A stretch of DNA of 64,000 nucleotides from Actinomadura sp. J1-007 (GCF_009793335.1 NZ_WING01000001.1:3596001-3660000); one strand, 5' to 3'; shown: positions 9,142 to 17,133, counted from the stretch's first letter. Translations and numbers: made by a program. The notes: a model not told the origin generated them from the letters alone.

Positions 9142-9786
9142 TCAGTGGTCGAGGTAGGCCAGGACGGCGAGGACGCGGCGGTTGTCGTCGTCGGACACGG
9201 CGAGGTCGAGCTTGGCGAAGATGTTGGCGGTGTGCTTGGTGACGGCCCGCTCGGTGACGACGAGCGCCTGCGCGATCGCCGCGTTCGACCGTCCCTGCGC
9301 CATCAGCTCCAGCACCTCCCGCTCGCGGGGGGTGAGGCGGCCGAGCGGCTCGTCGCGGCTGCCGCGCGCGACCAGCCTGGAGATCACTTCGGGGTCCATG
9401 GCGGTGCCTCCCTGTGCGACCCGGCGGATCGCGTCGACGAACTGCGCGGCGTCGAACACCCGGTCCTTCAGCAGGTAGCCGATGCCTCCGGTGCCGTCGG
9501 CGAGCAGTTCCCGCGCGTAGAGCTGCTCGACGTACTGCGACAGCACGAGGACGGGCAGGCCCGGGACCTGGCGGCGGGCCTCCAGCGCGGCCTGGAGTCC
9601 CTCGTCGGTGAACGACGGGGGCAGGCGGACGTCGACCACCGCCACGTCCGGGCGGTGGTCGAGCAGCGCCTTGAGCAGCGACGGGCCGTTGTCGACGGCC
9701 GCGGCGATCTCGAAGCCGTGCGTCTCCAGCAGGGAGACCAGGCCCTCCCTCAGGAGAGCGAGGTCTTCGGCGAGGACAACGCGCAC
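9142..9786 (-). CDS. NarL/LuxR-family response regulator (214 aa)
   Basis: Receiver domain at residues 1-120 (acidic pocket AED, phospho-acceptor Asp in VAVVDVRLPP, conserved Lys in LLKDR) joined to a LuxR helix-turn-helix (LTPREREVLELMAQGRSNAA, then VTERAVTKHTANIFAKLDL). The GTG at 9786 was chosen as start because the receiver fold begins right there. It overlaps the 3' end of the kinase gene by 37 bp, so translation is probably coupled. It is expected to bind DNA when phosphorylated by that kinase; the palindrome at 11151-11172 upstream of the operon is a candidate site. Confidence 0.93.
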   Translation of the reverse strand: MRVVLAEDLALLREGLVSLLETHGFEIAAAVDNGPSLLKALLDHRPDVAVVDVRLPPSFTDEGLQAALEARRQVPGLPVLVLSQYVEQLYARELLADGTGGIGYLLKDRVFDAAQFVDAIRRVAQGGTAMDPEVISRLVARGSRDEPLGRLTPREREVLELMAQGRSNAAIAQALVVTERAVTKHTANIFAKLDLAVSDDDNRRVLAVLAYLDH

Positions 9787-11066
9787 GGCAGCTCCAGGGT
9801 CACGAGGGTCGGCCCGCCGGGCGGCGAGTTGAGGGCGAGCACGCCGTCGAATGTACCGATCCTGCGCTCGATCCCGCGCAGTCCCGTCCCGGCGTCGAGG
9901 CGCGCGCCGCCGCGGCCGTCGTCGGTGACCGAGATCCGCAGCATGCCCGACTCGTACCGCAGGTCGATCCAGACGCGGCGGGCGCCGGAGTGCTTGGCGG
10001 CGTTGGTGAGGATCTCCGACACCGCGAAGTAGGCGGCGGACTCGACCGGCGGCTCCGCCCGTCCGGGCAGATCGACGGTCACCTCGACCTGGAGCGGGTG
10101 GTCGAGCGCGAGGGCCTTGACCGCGTCGCCGATGCCGCGGTCGGCGAGGACCGGCGGGTGGATGCCGCGGACGAGGTCGCGCAGCTCGCCGAGGGCCTTG
10201 GCGGACGACTCGCGGGTCTGGGCGAGCAGCAGCCGCGCCTTCTCCGGGTCCCGGTCGAGCAGGTGCTCGATCGCGCCGAGGCTCATGCCCATCGCGACCA
10301 GCCGGGCCTGCGCGCCGTCGTGCAGGTCGCGCTCGATCCGGCGCAGCTCGGCGGCGGAGGTGTCCACGGCGTCCGAACGGGTCTCGGTCAGGTGCCGGAC
10401 GCGCAGCGCGAGCCGGGACTTCTCGGTCGGGCCGAGCAGCAGCCGCCCCCACCGGCCGTACGCCCGCAGCAGCGCCGGGCCGAACACGATCCCGGCGGCC
10501 AGGAACACGACCCCGAGCGCGGCGGTCTCGACGCGGGCGCCGGTGTCGTCGCCGTAGCCGCGGGTGACGTTGATCCACGCGTACCAGTCGTTGCCGCCCG
10601 CGTCGGCGATCAGCTCACCGGCGAACGCGGCGAGCAGCCAGCCCCACACCCCGTACAGCACGAGCAGGAACGACAGCGACGCGGTGAACAGGGCCACGAA
10701 CGGGTCGGCGGCGAGCCAGGCCCAGTCGCGCCACGTCGCCGGGTCCGACATCAGCGCCACGAACCGCTTGACGTGCCCGTTCAGGCCCGTCCCGGTGTCC
10801 GGCAGGGGCAGGTAGGGGCGTTCGATCTCCGTGCCCGTCCACCGCGAGATCAGGTCGCGGTAGACGTTCAGCAGCCCGCGGACGGCCAGCAGCACCGGCG
10901 GCACGAGCAGCATCCCGATCCCGATCCCCACCAGCGACATCGCGGTGAGCAGGGCACAGGACAGGAGCAGCGCGGGCCAGGACATCAGCCACAACCGCAG
11001 TCCGTGCCAGGGCGCTCTGGCGTGCGCCGCGAGCCTGCCGTCTCTCGTGCTCACTTCCGCGTCCAC
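9750..11066 (-). CDS. Two-component sensor histidine kinase, HisKA_3 type (438 aa)
   Basis: The N-terminal half carries at least four membrane helices in a putative sensor domain (LLSCALLTAMSLVGIGIGML, WAWLAADPFVALFTASLSFL, AALGVVFLAAGIVFGPALL). The H-box is ERDLHDGAQARLVAMGMSLG with the phospho-acceptor His, followed by an ATP-binding domain with N-box ILTNAAKHSGA and G-box DDGRGGARLDAG. The GTG at 11066 has GGAGG five bases upstream; the next in-frame GTG at 11054 has none. The partner response regulator follows. The signal is unknown; the family often reports on membrane or cell-wall stress. Confidence 0.9.
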   Translation of the reverse strand: MDAEVSTRDGRLAAHARAPWHGLRLWLMSWPALLLSCALLTAMSLVGIGIGMLLVPPVLLAVRGLLNVYRDLISRWTGTEIERPYLPLPDTGTGLNGHVKRFVALMSDPATWRDWAWLAADPFVALFTASLSFLLVLYGVWGWLLAAFAGELIADAGGNDWYAWINVTRGYGDDTGARVETAALGVVFLAAGIVFGPALLRAYGRWGRLLLGPTEKSRLALRVRHLTETRSDAVDTSAAELRRIERDLHDGAQARLVAMGMSLGAIEHLLDRDPEKARLLLAQTRESSAKALGELRDLVRGIHPPVLADRGIGDAVKALALDHPLQVEVTVDLPGRAEPPVESAAYFAVSEILTNAAKHSGARRVWIDLRYESGMLRISVTDDGRGGARLDAGTGLRGIERRIGTFDGVLALNSPPGGPTLVTLELPCALSSPKTSLS

Positions 11067-11150
11067 GGTTTCCTCCGTACCTCGTCCGTCGTGCCGAGAC
11101 CAGTCTCCGGCCGCGGAGCCCGATACGCAGTGTGCCTCCTTCCCGGAAGA

Positions 11151-11172
11151 GGGGTGTACCTGAGTACACCCC
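11151..11172. promoter_or_regulatory. Perfect palindrome upstream of the two-component operon
   Basis: Arms GGGGTGTAC and GTACACCCC (9 bp each, no mismatch) flank CTGA. The centre lies about 95 bp upstream of the kinase start, a suitable place for an operator bound by the cognate LuxR-type regulator. Confidence 0.45.
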
Positions 11173-11274
11173 CCGAAATGCGACAACCCCCACCACGCAG
11201 GGCCGGAAGGGCCCGCACCGATTTCTTGGAGGGAGCGACTTTCCTGGAGAGGGCGACGGCCCTGGATGCCACCC

Positions 11275-11301
11275 GGGGCCGGGCCACCACTGCCCGGCCC
11301 C
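11275..11301 (-). terminator. Strong hairpin after the 44-codon ORF
   Basis: Perfect 10-bp arms GGGGCCGGGC and GCCCGGCCCC with a 7-nt loop. It lies four bases beyond the stop codon of the small minus-strand ORF. Confidence 0.5.
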
Positions 11302-11304
11302 GGC

Positions 11305-11439
11305 TCATGGATGGCTTCGAAAGACCGAGGGGTCGTCCCGCCGATCCGGGCCGACCGGCGACGAGGCCGCGGGGCCCGTCGCCGCGAGGACCGCGGCGGC
11401 CTCCGGGGCCGTGCCGCCGAGTACGCGCGGGCCGATCAT
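11305..11439 (-). CDS. Possible 44-aa small ORF
   Basis: ATG at 11439 follows a GAGAGGA-like ribosome site and reads MIGPRVLGGTAPEAAAVLAA before a polar Pro/Asp/Arg tail ending SVFRSHP. A near-perfect palindrome lies 33 bp upstream and a 10-bp hairpin directly follows the stop, so the small unit has the parts of an independent gene. It could instead be the remnant of a longer gene. No homologue was recognised. Confidence 0.35.
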   Translation of the reverse strand: MIGPRVLGGTAPEAAAVLAATGPAASSPVGPDRRDDPSVFRSHP

Positions 11440-11471
11440 CGTTCCGTCCTCTCTGCCCCGACCCCGGGATT

Positions 11472-11499
11472 ACTCTACGTAATTGCAACTACATAGAGT
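11472..11499. promoter_or_regulatory. A/T-rich palindrome, candidate operator
   Basis: Arms ACTCTACGTA and TACATAGAGT (9 of 10 positions complementary) flank ATTGCAAC. It is strikingly AT-rich for this genome and sits just upstream of the 44-codon ORF. The TTGCAA-containing centre resembles MarR-type operators, but no MarR gene lies nearby. Confidence 0.45.
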
Positions 11500-11608
11500 G
11501 ACGACCGCGATGATTCGGTCCAGGGGGGCAGGGCGGCGTCACCCGGCGGCCCAGGCGCGGCTGACCTGGGGCGTTCCCGGCGCGCGTGCCGTCGCCCGCA
11601 ACCGGAGA

Positions 11609-11640
11609 TCCCGGGATCGCGGTGCTCTGCGATCCCGGGA
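11609..11640 (-). terminator. 12-bp stem hairpin downstream of the small secreted protein
   Basis: Perfect arms TCCCGGGATCGC and GCGATCCCGGGA with an 8-nt loop, about 70 bp past the stop of the 56-aa gene. No T run follows. Confidence 0.5.
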
Positions 11641-11709
11641 CCCCGGGTCTTGCCTCTTCGGTGAGCGGCCTGCACGTTCCGCCTCGGCGGCCCGTGCGGT
11701 GCCGCGGGC

Positions 11710-11880
11710 TCAGCCGCCCCCGCCCACGCCACCGAGCGCGCCGAGCACCGGTCCGAGGAGACCGCCCACCGGGCCGAGCTGTGCGGGAGCGGCGCTCGCG
11801 GGGCCGGACAGCAGCGTGAGGGCGGTCAGGGCCACCGCGGCGGCGGTCAAGGCCCGTAGCGACGTGCGGACAGTACGCAT
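11710..11880 (-). CDS. Small secreted Gly/Leu-rich protein (56 aa)
   Basis: A typical Sec signal peptide (MRTVRTSLRALTAAAVALTA, then LLSGPASA) should be cleaved after ASA near residue 30, leaving a peptide of only about 26 residues: APAQLGPVGGLLGPVLGALG plus a Gly-rich end. The mature part is hydrophobic and has no Cys or charged residue. ATG 11880 has GGAG eight bases upstream. Size, signal and hydrophobicity recall very small surface-active or cell-wall proteins of actinomycetes, but it lacks chaplin motifs. A hairpin follows the gene. Confidence 0.65.
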   Translation of the reverse strand: MRTVRTSLRALTAAAVALTALTLLSGPASAAPAQLGPVGGLLGPVLGALGGVGGGG

Positions 11881-12173
11881 GTGAACTGCTCCAATCACGG
11901 AGAGTGCTCTTCTGACCACGCCATGCTGGCATAGGGGCGGCGGTGACTTCCGCCGCCCGCACCGTCCGGGGAGCGGATCGCGGTATCCGGTACCGGGAGA
12001 AGCCTCGGCACGCGGAGGCGTGTCGGACGCTTGGAACGGACAGCCGGACCACGGGCGCGGCCGAAGGGACCGCCGTCGGCGGCCGGGGCGGGCGGGGCAA
12101 GCCGGGCGCGTTCCGGAGCAGAGAAGTGCGTCCGGCCGGAGTGGTGTCGCCGGGCGTGCGCGGGCCGGGCGGG
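11881..12173. other. Non-coding stretch upstream of the small secreted protein
   Basis: About 290 bp that should include the promoter of the small secreted protein and the 3' flank of the winged-helix gene. Open frames here have poor codon usage and no recognisable protein. I see no clear element beyond the ribosome site next to 11880. Confidence 0.3.
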
Positions 12174-12485
12174 TCAGGCGTACGAGTCGTGGCCGGCGAA
12201 GAGTTCGATCAGGGCCTGGACGTCGTGGTCGGCCTCGACGGGGTGGCGGAACGGTCGGGCGCCGTTGACGGTGTAGGTGTTGCGGCGGCCGACGCGGGTG
12301 CGGGTGAGGTAGCCGGCCTCTTCGAGATCGGTGATGATCAGTTGCGCGGCGCGCTCGGTGATCCCGATCGCCTGCGCCACGTCCCGCACGCGCAGGTCCG
12401 GCTGGCGGGCGATGCAGATCAGCACCCGCGCGTGGTTGGTCAGGAACGTCCACGGCTTGCCGTCGCGGGGTGGTGTGCTCCCCAT
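12174..12485 (-). CDS. Winged-helix transcriptional regulator (103 aa)
   Basis: Compact ArsR/MarR-like DNA-binding protein. TNHARVLICIARQPDLRVRD leads to the helix-turn-helix VAQAIGITERAAQLIITDLE, then the beta-wing YLTRTRVGRRNTYTVNG. No metal-binding Cys cluster is visible, so it is not a classic ArsR metal sensor. It is divergent from the STAS gene across an AT-rich promoter region with a perfect TATAAT on its own strand, which suggests it regulates itself, its neighbour or both. Confidence 0.8.
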   Translation of the reverse strand: MGSTPPRDGKPWTFLTNHARVLICIARQPDLRVRDVAQAIGITERAAQLIITDLEEAGYLTRTRVGRRNTYTVNGARPFRHPVEADHDVQALIELFAGHDSYA

Positions 12486-12589
12486 GCGCCTACCTCATCG
12501 TCCGTGCTCGTCCGGCGCCGGGGCGCGCGCCCGCGGGCGCGGCCGCCGGGCCGGTGCCGCTTCACCGCCGGTATGCCGGAGGTGCACGT

Positions 12590-12650
12590 TTCCCGAACAT
12601 TATACGATCGGCTTTTGACGAATAATATTTCGTGTAACATTCTTGGTGCT
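12590..12650. promoter_or_regulatory. AT-rich divergent promoter region
   Basis: A short island of low GC between the winged-helix gene and the STAS gene. On the minus strand TATAAT (12599-12604) is a perfect -10 box. On the plus strand TTGACG (12615-12620) is a good -35 box, followed 17 bases on by CATTCT. The sequence ACGAATAATATTTCGT in between is nearly palindromic and could be an operator. Confidence 0.45.
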
Positions 12651-12695
12651 TCTGACGCTCCGCGTTCGACCGGTCGGCCAGAGGGGAGGGCCCGC

Positions 12696-13135
12696 GTGTA
12701 CGCGCACTCCGCCGGGCGGCGGCCCGCGCCGGGCCCCGGCTCGCAGCGTTCCGGCGCTCCGGCCCGTCCGGGCAGGCCGAGTCTGGAGACGCGGTCGCGC
12801 GCTCACGGGCCCGCCACCGTTCTGGCGCTGGCGGGGGACCTCGTGGCGGACACGGTGGTGACGGCCGAGGCGCGCATCCTGACCACGGTCGTGCTGTCCC
12901 CGCGGCCCCTGCGGCTGGTGCTGGACCTGTCCGGCGTCGGCGCGGTCGACTCCCAGGGGCCGCCCTGCTGGCCAAGACCCGTTTCGCCGTACGCGCCGCT
13001 CGCGGCACCCTGCACCTGGTCGCGCCCTACGGCAGTCCGGCCCGCCGGGTCCTGAACCGGCATCTGCTGAAGTCCGCGGTGCAGCGGGTCGAGGACCTCG
13101 ACACCGAATTCGGCATCGCGCCCGCGGGTTCCTGA
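12696..13135 (+). CDS. STAS-domain anti-anti-sigma factor-like protein, frameshifted
   Basis: GTG 12696 follows GGGGAGGG. Residues 40-90 match a STAS domain (TVLALAGDLVADTVVTAEAR, LRLVLDLSGVGAVDSQG), with the phosphorylatable Ser in the VDSQG motif. The frame then fails: adding one G to the four-G run at 12956-12959 restores AALLAKTRFAVRAARGTLHL and continues to VEDLDTEFGIAPAGS at 13135, giving 146 aa. Such proteins are switched by anti-sigma kinases in stress sigma-factor control. No anti-sigma kinase gene is adjacent. Confidence 0.75.
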
Positions 13136-13239
13136 GGCACGGATCGTCCGGCCGGACGGCGAAAGCCCTCGGCGCGACGCCCGACCGGGACCCCGACGCG
13201 CCGTTCCCGGACGGTCGGGGGCCCGGTTCGGTTCGGGCG

Positions 13240-14136
13240 TCAGGCGCCGGTGTACGCGCCCTCCCGGATGTCCTCGACCAGGGTCGGCCCGGTCGGGGTC
13301 CACGCGAGCATCTCGCGGGTGCGTTCGCTCGAAGCGGTCATGTCCATCCCGAAGAACCTGCCGACGAACCCGAAATGCTCGGCGGCGTCCTGCGGGGCGA
13401 CTGATGTCACCGGGAGGTCGAGAACGGCTCCGACGGACTCGGCGATCGTACGAGTGGAAACGGCCTTTTCCGCGGTCGCGTGCAGGCGCGATCCGGCGGG
13501 CGCCCCCTCCAGCCCGAGCCGGATGAGCCGCGCAGCGTCGGTACGGTGCACCGCTGACCAGGCCGCGGAACCGTCGCCGATGAAGGCGGAGACGCCGTGC
13601 CGACGGGCGGCGGCCACGACGGAGGCGATGAAGCCCGGGTCGCCCGTGCCGTGCACCGACGGGGCGAAACGGACGCTCATGGCGCGGACTCCGCGGCGGG
13701 CGTAGTCGAGCGCCAGGTTCTCGCTGCCGCCTCGCGGGGAGTCCAGGCCGACGGCAGGTGACGGGTCCGTCTCCAGCGCCGGGCGTCCCTGGACGAGTCC
13801 GGAGAGCGCACTCGCGACCGCGAAAGCCCGGTCGGTGCCGGCCAACGCTTCGGCGATGGTCTCCACCGCGCCCCGTTCGGCGCGGTTGGTAGCGGCCGGG
13901 TCGGCCCAGTCGTGCTTGTTGGCGAGATGGACGACCGCTTCGGCGTCGCGAGCCCCGCGGCGGATCGCGTCGAGGTCGTCGAGGTCCCCGAGCAGGGGCG
14001 TCGCGCCCTTGCCCTTGAGCGACGCCGCGGCGTTCTCCGACCGGGCCAATCCGACGACGTCGTGCCCTGCTCGCAGCAGCTCGTCAACGGTCGCCGATCC
14101 GATCCAGCCCGTTGCTCCGGTAACGAACACACGCAT
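13240..14136 (-). CDS. NAD(P)-dependent epimerase/dehydratase family (extended SDR, 298 aa)
   Basis: Rossmann start MRVFVTGATGWIGSATVDEL with the GxxGxxG nucleotide motif. The classic YxxxK of extended SDRs is only weakly visible (ENLALDYARRG), so catalysis may be atypical. VRFAPSVHGTGDPGFIASVV matches the C-terminal substrate part of the SDR family that includes YwnB/Ycf39-like oxidoreductases. ATG 14136 was chosen because AAGGAGG precedes it. The gene is divergent from a TetR regulator that probably represses it. Confidence 0.85.
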   Translation of the reverse strand: MRVFVTGATGWIGSATVDELLRAGHDVVGLARSENAAASLKGKGATPLLGDLDDLDAIRRGARDAEAVVHLANKHDWADPAATNRAERGAVETIAEALAGTDRAFAVASALSGLVQGRPALETDPSPAVGLDSPRGGSENLALDYARRGVRAMSVRFAPSVHGTGDPGFIASVVAAARRHGVSAFIGDGSAAWSAVHRTDAARLIRLGLEGAPAGSRLHATAEKAVSTRTIAESVGAVLDLPVTSVAPQDAAEHFGFVGRFFGMDMTASSERTREMLAWTPTGPTLVEDIREGAYTGA

Positions 14137-14255
14137 GTGCGTGCCCTCCTTCAGCCCTTCCGGGCCATGCAGTGGGTGCGGGACCCGGACCCGTACGCGG
14201 ACGGGCGCCACCGGTCCGGCACCGAGTTTCGAGTCACCGTGTCCCGAAAAGGTAG

Positions 14256-14292
14256 CACATTCGAGGCATGGTGTCTCGATATAGTCGGGGCA
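14256..14292. promoter_or_regulatory. Candidate TetR operator between the SDR and tetR genes
   Basis: Inverted repeat with outer arms TGTCTCGA and TCGGGGCA around TATAG (6 of 8 complementary), preceded by TCGAG ... CTCGA symmetry. It overlaps the start of the regulator gene, as expected for autoregulation. Confidence 0.3.
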
Positions 14293-14876
14293 TGAACGAG
14301 GAGCGCGGTCGAGGCGGACGTCCCCGGAGCGAGCAGGCGAGGACGGCCGTCCTGCAGGCCGTGGACGACCTGCTGCTGGAGGTCGGCTACGCGGCCATGA
14401 CCATGAAGGGCATCGCGGAACGGGCCGGAGTGGGCCGCCAGACCGTGTACCGGTGGTGGTCGACCAAGGCGGAGATCCTTTTCGAGGCCAGCGTCGCCGA
14501 CGCGGAGGAGGAGCTCGCGATCGGCCCGGCGGGCGCTCCGCTGGACGACCTCACGGCCTATCTGGAAGCCCTCGTGCGCTTCCTCGCGCATTCACCGGCC
14601 GGCGCCGCCTACCGGGCGCTGCTCGCCGCAGCGCAGCAGGACTCCGCCGTCGCGGAACTGCTCGCGTCCAAGGACGTGCTGGGAGACAGCGCCCGAGGCG
14701 TGGTGGAACGAGTCGTCCGGCAGGAGGCCGCGTCGATCCCGGTCGATCTGGCCACCGCGCTGCTGATCGGCCCGCCCTTCTTCTGGATCCTGAGCGGACG
14801 CGATCCCTCCGGGCTCGCGGCGCGGGAACTGGCCGAGGCGTTCATGGACGGGCTTCACGCGCGGAAGGCGCGCTGA
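14292..14876 (+). CDS. TetR/AcrR-family transcriptional regulator (194 aa)
   Basis: The helix-turn-helix is in residues 15-60 (MTMKGIAERAGVGRQTVYRW, then WSTKAEILFEA), followed by an all-helical ligand domain (LTAYLEALVRFLAHSPAGAA ... FFWILSGRDPSGLAARELAE). ATG 14292 gives the usual short N-terminal arm; an in-frame ATG at 14268 is possible. It is divergent from the epimerase-like gene and overlaps the EamA gene by 35 bp tail to tail. A repressor of the divergent gene is the likely role. Confidence 0.88.
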   Translation: MNEERGRGGRPRSEQARTAVLQAVDDLLLEVGYAAMTMKGIAERAGVGRQTVYRWWSTKAEILFEASVADAEEELAIGPAGAPLDDLTAYLEALVRFLAHSPAGAAYRALLAAAQQDSAVAELLASKDVLGDSARGVVERVVRQEAASIPVDLATALLIGPPFFWILSGRDPSGLAARELAEAFMDGLHARKAR

Positions 14877-15783
14877 GCGACGAGCCGTTCCCCCGAGGTG
14901 CGCGCGGCTGGGCGAGGAGGACGGCCGCGACCAGGACCGCCACCCCGCCCAGTTGGACCGGCCCCAGCGACTGGTGCAGGAAGACGTAGCCGAGCACGGT
15001 CGCGCACAGCGGTGAGGCCAGGGACAGCAGCGAGACCAGCAGCGCGGGCAGGCGCGACAGGCCGCGGAACCACAGGGCGTACGCGATCATCGCGCCGACG
15101 ACGCTCAGATACAGGAAGCCGCCGGCGTTGCCCCACGTCAGACCGTCCGGCAGCGACTCGCCGGCCAGCGTGACCGGCAGCAGGACGAGGCCGCCGACGG
15201 TGAGCTGCCAGCCGGTGAACGTCAGCAGCGTCACATCCGCCGGGCGCCCCCAGCGCTTCGTCAGCACGATGCCCACGGCCATGGACGCGGCCCCGAGCAC
15301 GCCGGCCAGCACGCCGACCCCGTCCAGGTGGACGCCCGGCTCCAGCACGAGGAGCGCGACGCCCGCGATGCCGAGCACGCACGAGACGACGTGCGCGGCC
15401 CGGATCGGCTCCTTGAGCAGGACGCCGCCCAGCAGCAGAACGATCATCGGCTGCGTGGACATGACCAGCGCCGCCACCCCGCCCGGCAGGTGGTAGGCGG
15501 CGAGGAACAGCAGGTAGAAGAACGCGCCGATGTTGAGCACGCCGAGCACCAGTGCGCGCCACCACCAGATCCCCCTGGGCAGGACGCGGCCGACCAGCAG
15601 CAGGACGATCCCGGCGGGCAGGGCTCGGACGGTGGACGCCAGCAGCGGGCGGTCGGGCGGCAGGAACTCGGTCGTGACCAGATAGGTGGAGCCCCAGACG
15701 GCGGGCGCCAGGGCGGTCAGCGCGGACGTGGCCGCGGTGCGTTCGCCGCTCGTCGCCGGTATCCCTGAGTCGGACATGCCCAC
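14842..15783 (-). CDS. EamA/DMT-family transporter (313 aa)
   Basis: Ten hydrophobic helices in two repeated EamA halves, for example IVLLLVGRVLPRGIWWWRAL, GVAALVMSTQPMIVLLLGGV and SLLSLASPLCATVLGYVFLH. The family exports amino acids, metabolites or drugs out of the cytoplasm. The start is at 15783 or six bases further in. It is divergent from a CGNR regulator only 20 bp away, a pairing that suggests direct control by that regulator. Confidence 0.9.
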   Translation of the reverse strand: MGMSDSGIPATSGERTAATSALTALAPAVWGSTYLVTTEFLPPDRPLLASTVRALPAGIVLLLVGRVLPRGIWWWRALVLGVLNIGAFFYLLFLAAYHLPGGVAALVMSTQPMIVLLLGGVLLKEPIRAAHVVSCVLGIAGVALLVLEPGVHLDGVGVLAGVLGAASMAVGIVLTKRWGRPADVTLLTFTGWQLTVGGLVLLPVTLAGESLPDGLTWGNAGGFLYLSVVGAMIAYALWFRGLSRLPALLVSLLSLASPLCATVLGYVFLHQSLGPVQLGGVAVLVAAVLLAQPRAPRGNGSSLSAPSAREARP

Positions 15784-15803
15784 GACTTTGCTGTAATGGG
15801 CTT

Positions 15804-16403
15804 GTGCAGGGGAACCATTACTACGGCGATGTGCTGAACTTCGTGACCGAGCTCACCAACCGTCCGCCGACCGATCCCGACGAGCTGACGCGCCGATGGC
15901 ACGCCGCCGGCCTCGGCACCGGCCGAACGGCCGACGCCCGGGACCTCGCCGAGACACGCGAGTTCCTCGCCCGCTGGACCGAGGTGATCGACGCGGAGAC
16001 CGAAGAGGAGCGCGTGCGGCTGCTGAACGCCCTGCTCGCCGAGACGGCCGCCTACCCGCGGATCACCGGCCACGGCGGCACCGCCTGGCACCTGCACTAC
16101 CGCGACGACGGCGTGCACCTGGCAGCGGTGCTCCGCGCGGTCGCGGTGGTGGCCGCCGCCAAGCACCTGACGCAGTTCGGAATGCACAGGCTCGGCCGCT
16201 GCGCGTTGAAGGAATGCGGATTCGCCTTCGTGGACATGACCCGAGGAGGCCGCCAGCGCTACTGCACCCGGACCTGCGCCAACCGCGACGCCGTCCGCCG
16301 CCACCGAGCCAGAACCGCCGCGAAGCCGACCCCGCCACGACCCGGCGGCGCAAGGGCCGTGGTCGGTCCGCGCCGTCCGCGTCGCGGGCCGCCCGCAGGC
16401 TGA
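15804..16403 (+). CDS. CGNR zinc-finger / ABATE-domain regulator (199 aa)
   Basis: Residues 1-140 form the ABATE-like ligand domain (GDVLNFVTELTNRPPTDPDE, LAETREFLARWTEVIDAETE). The C-terminus has the stress-linked zinc finger LGRCALKECGFAFVDMTRGG followed by RQRYCTRTCANRDAVRRHR: two Cys pairs and the CANR variant of the CGNR motif, which probably binds DNA. GTG 15804 is only 20 bp from the divergent EamA start, so at least one of the two mRNAs is probably leaderless. It likely controls the exporter. Confidence 0.85.
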   Translation: MQGNHYYGDVLNFVTELTNRPPTDPDELTRRWHAAGLGTGRTADARDLAETREFLARWTEVIDAETEEERVRLLNALLAETAAYPRITGHGGTAWHLHYRDDGVHLAAVLRAVAVVAAAKHLTQFGMHRLGRCALKECGFAFVDMTRGGRQRYCTRTCANRDAVRRHRARTAAKPTPPRPGGARAVVGPRRPRRGPPAG

Positions 16404-16485
16404 GGATCTCCGCGGCAACGCTGCTCACCAACGAACCGGAAGGCGGCATCACGCTCCGAGCCCCCGTCTCGCTGTCGCCGCCGAT

Positions 16486-16515
16486 TTGAAACGATCGTTC
16501 CTGATGGCGTAGCCT
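16486..16515 (+). promoter_or_regulatory. Promoter with embedded TetR operator
   Basis: TTGAAA (16486-16491) and TAGCCT (16510-16515) are spaced 18 bp. The perfect palindrome AACGATCGTT (16490-16499) overlaps the -35 box, so binding would block polymerase. A second copy, AACGATCATT, lies at 17134-17143 before the SDR gene. Confidence 0.55.
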
Positions 16516-16522
16516 GATCTTC

Positions 16523-17101
16523 ATGTCCAGGGCGCGGGAGTTCGACGAGGAGCGGGTGCTCGACGCCGCCATGGAGGCGTTCTGGGAGCGCGGGTACGCC
16601 GCCACGTCCGCGCAGGCCCTGGTGGACAGCACCGGTTTGGGGCGCAGCAGCCTCTACAACGCCTTCACCAGCAAGCACCGGCTCTACCAGCTGGCGCTGC
16701 GCCGATACCTGGAGCGCAACACCGAGGCCGACATCGCGCTGCTGGACGAGCCCGGTCCGGTGAAGGAGCACATCCGGGAGCTGATGCTCGGGGTGATCGA
16801 CGCCGAACTCGGCGATCCCGGGCGGCGGGGCTGCCTGGCGGTGAACGCCGCGATCGAGCTGGCCGGCAAGGACGAGGCGGTCACCGTCCTGGTTCGGCGC
16901 ACCTTCGCCCGGGTCGAGGAGGCGCTGACGGCGGCCCTGGAACGCGGCCAGCGGGCCGGTGAGATCACCGGCGAGCGCAGCGCCGCCACCCTGGCGCGGT
17001 TCGTCCTGAACGCCGTCTACGGACTGCGGGTGCTCGGCAAGGCCGCCACCGATCGGGAGCGACTGGTGGAGGTGGTGGACGCGACGGTCGACGCGCTGTG
17101 A
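16523..17101 (+). CDS. TetR/AcrR-family regulator (192 aa)
   Basis: The N-terminal helix-turn-helix matches the YxiF/DhaR-like group (AREFDEERVLDAAMEAFWER, TSAQALVDSTGLGRSSLYNA, FTSKHRLYQLALRRYLE). The ligand domain contains GDPGRRGCLAVNAAIELAGK, a Cys-bearing motif typical of this subgroup. It is followed by an SDR gene 60 bp away that carries the same operator half-sites, so autoregulation plus repression of the SDR is the simplest reading. Confidence 0.9.
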   Translation: MSRAREFDEERVLDAAMEAFWERGYAATSAQALVDSTGLGRSSLYNAFTSKHRLYQLALRRYLERNTEADIALLDEPGPVKEHIRELMLGVIDAELGDPGRRGCLAVNAAIELAGKDEAVTVLVRRTFARVEEALTAALERGQRAGEITGERSAATLARFVLNAVYGLRVLGKAATDRERLVEVVDATVDAL

Positions 17102-17120
17102 GGCGGCGCGCGAGTTTTTT
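17092..17120 (+). terminator. Short GC stem followed by eight T residues
   Basis: CGCGC (17092-17096) pairs with GCGCG (17106-17110) across the tetR stop codon and is followed by TTTTTTTT (17113-17120). A T run of this length is unusual for this genome and makes this the most classical intrinsic terminator in the window. It may separate tetR from the SDR gene. Confidence 0.5.
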
Positions 17121-17133
17121 TTACCCTCTTTTT

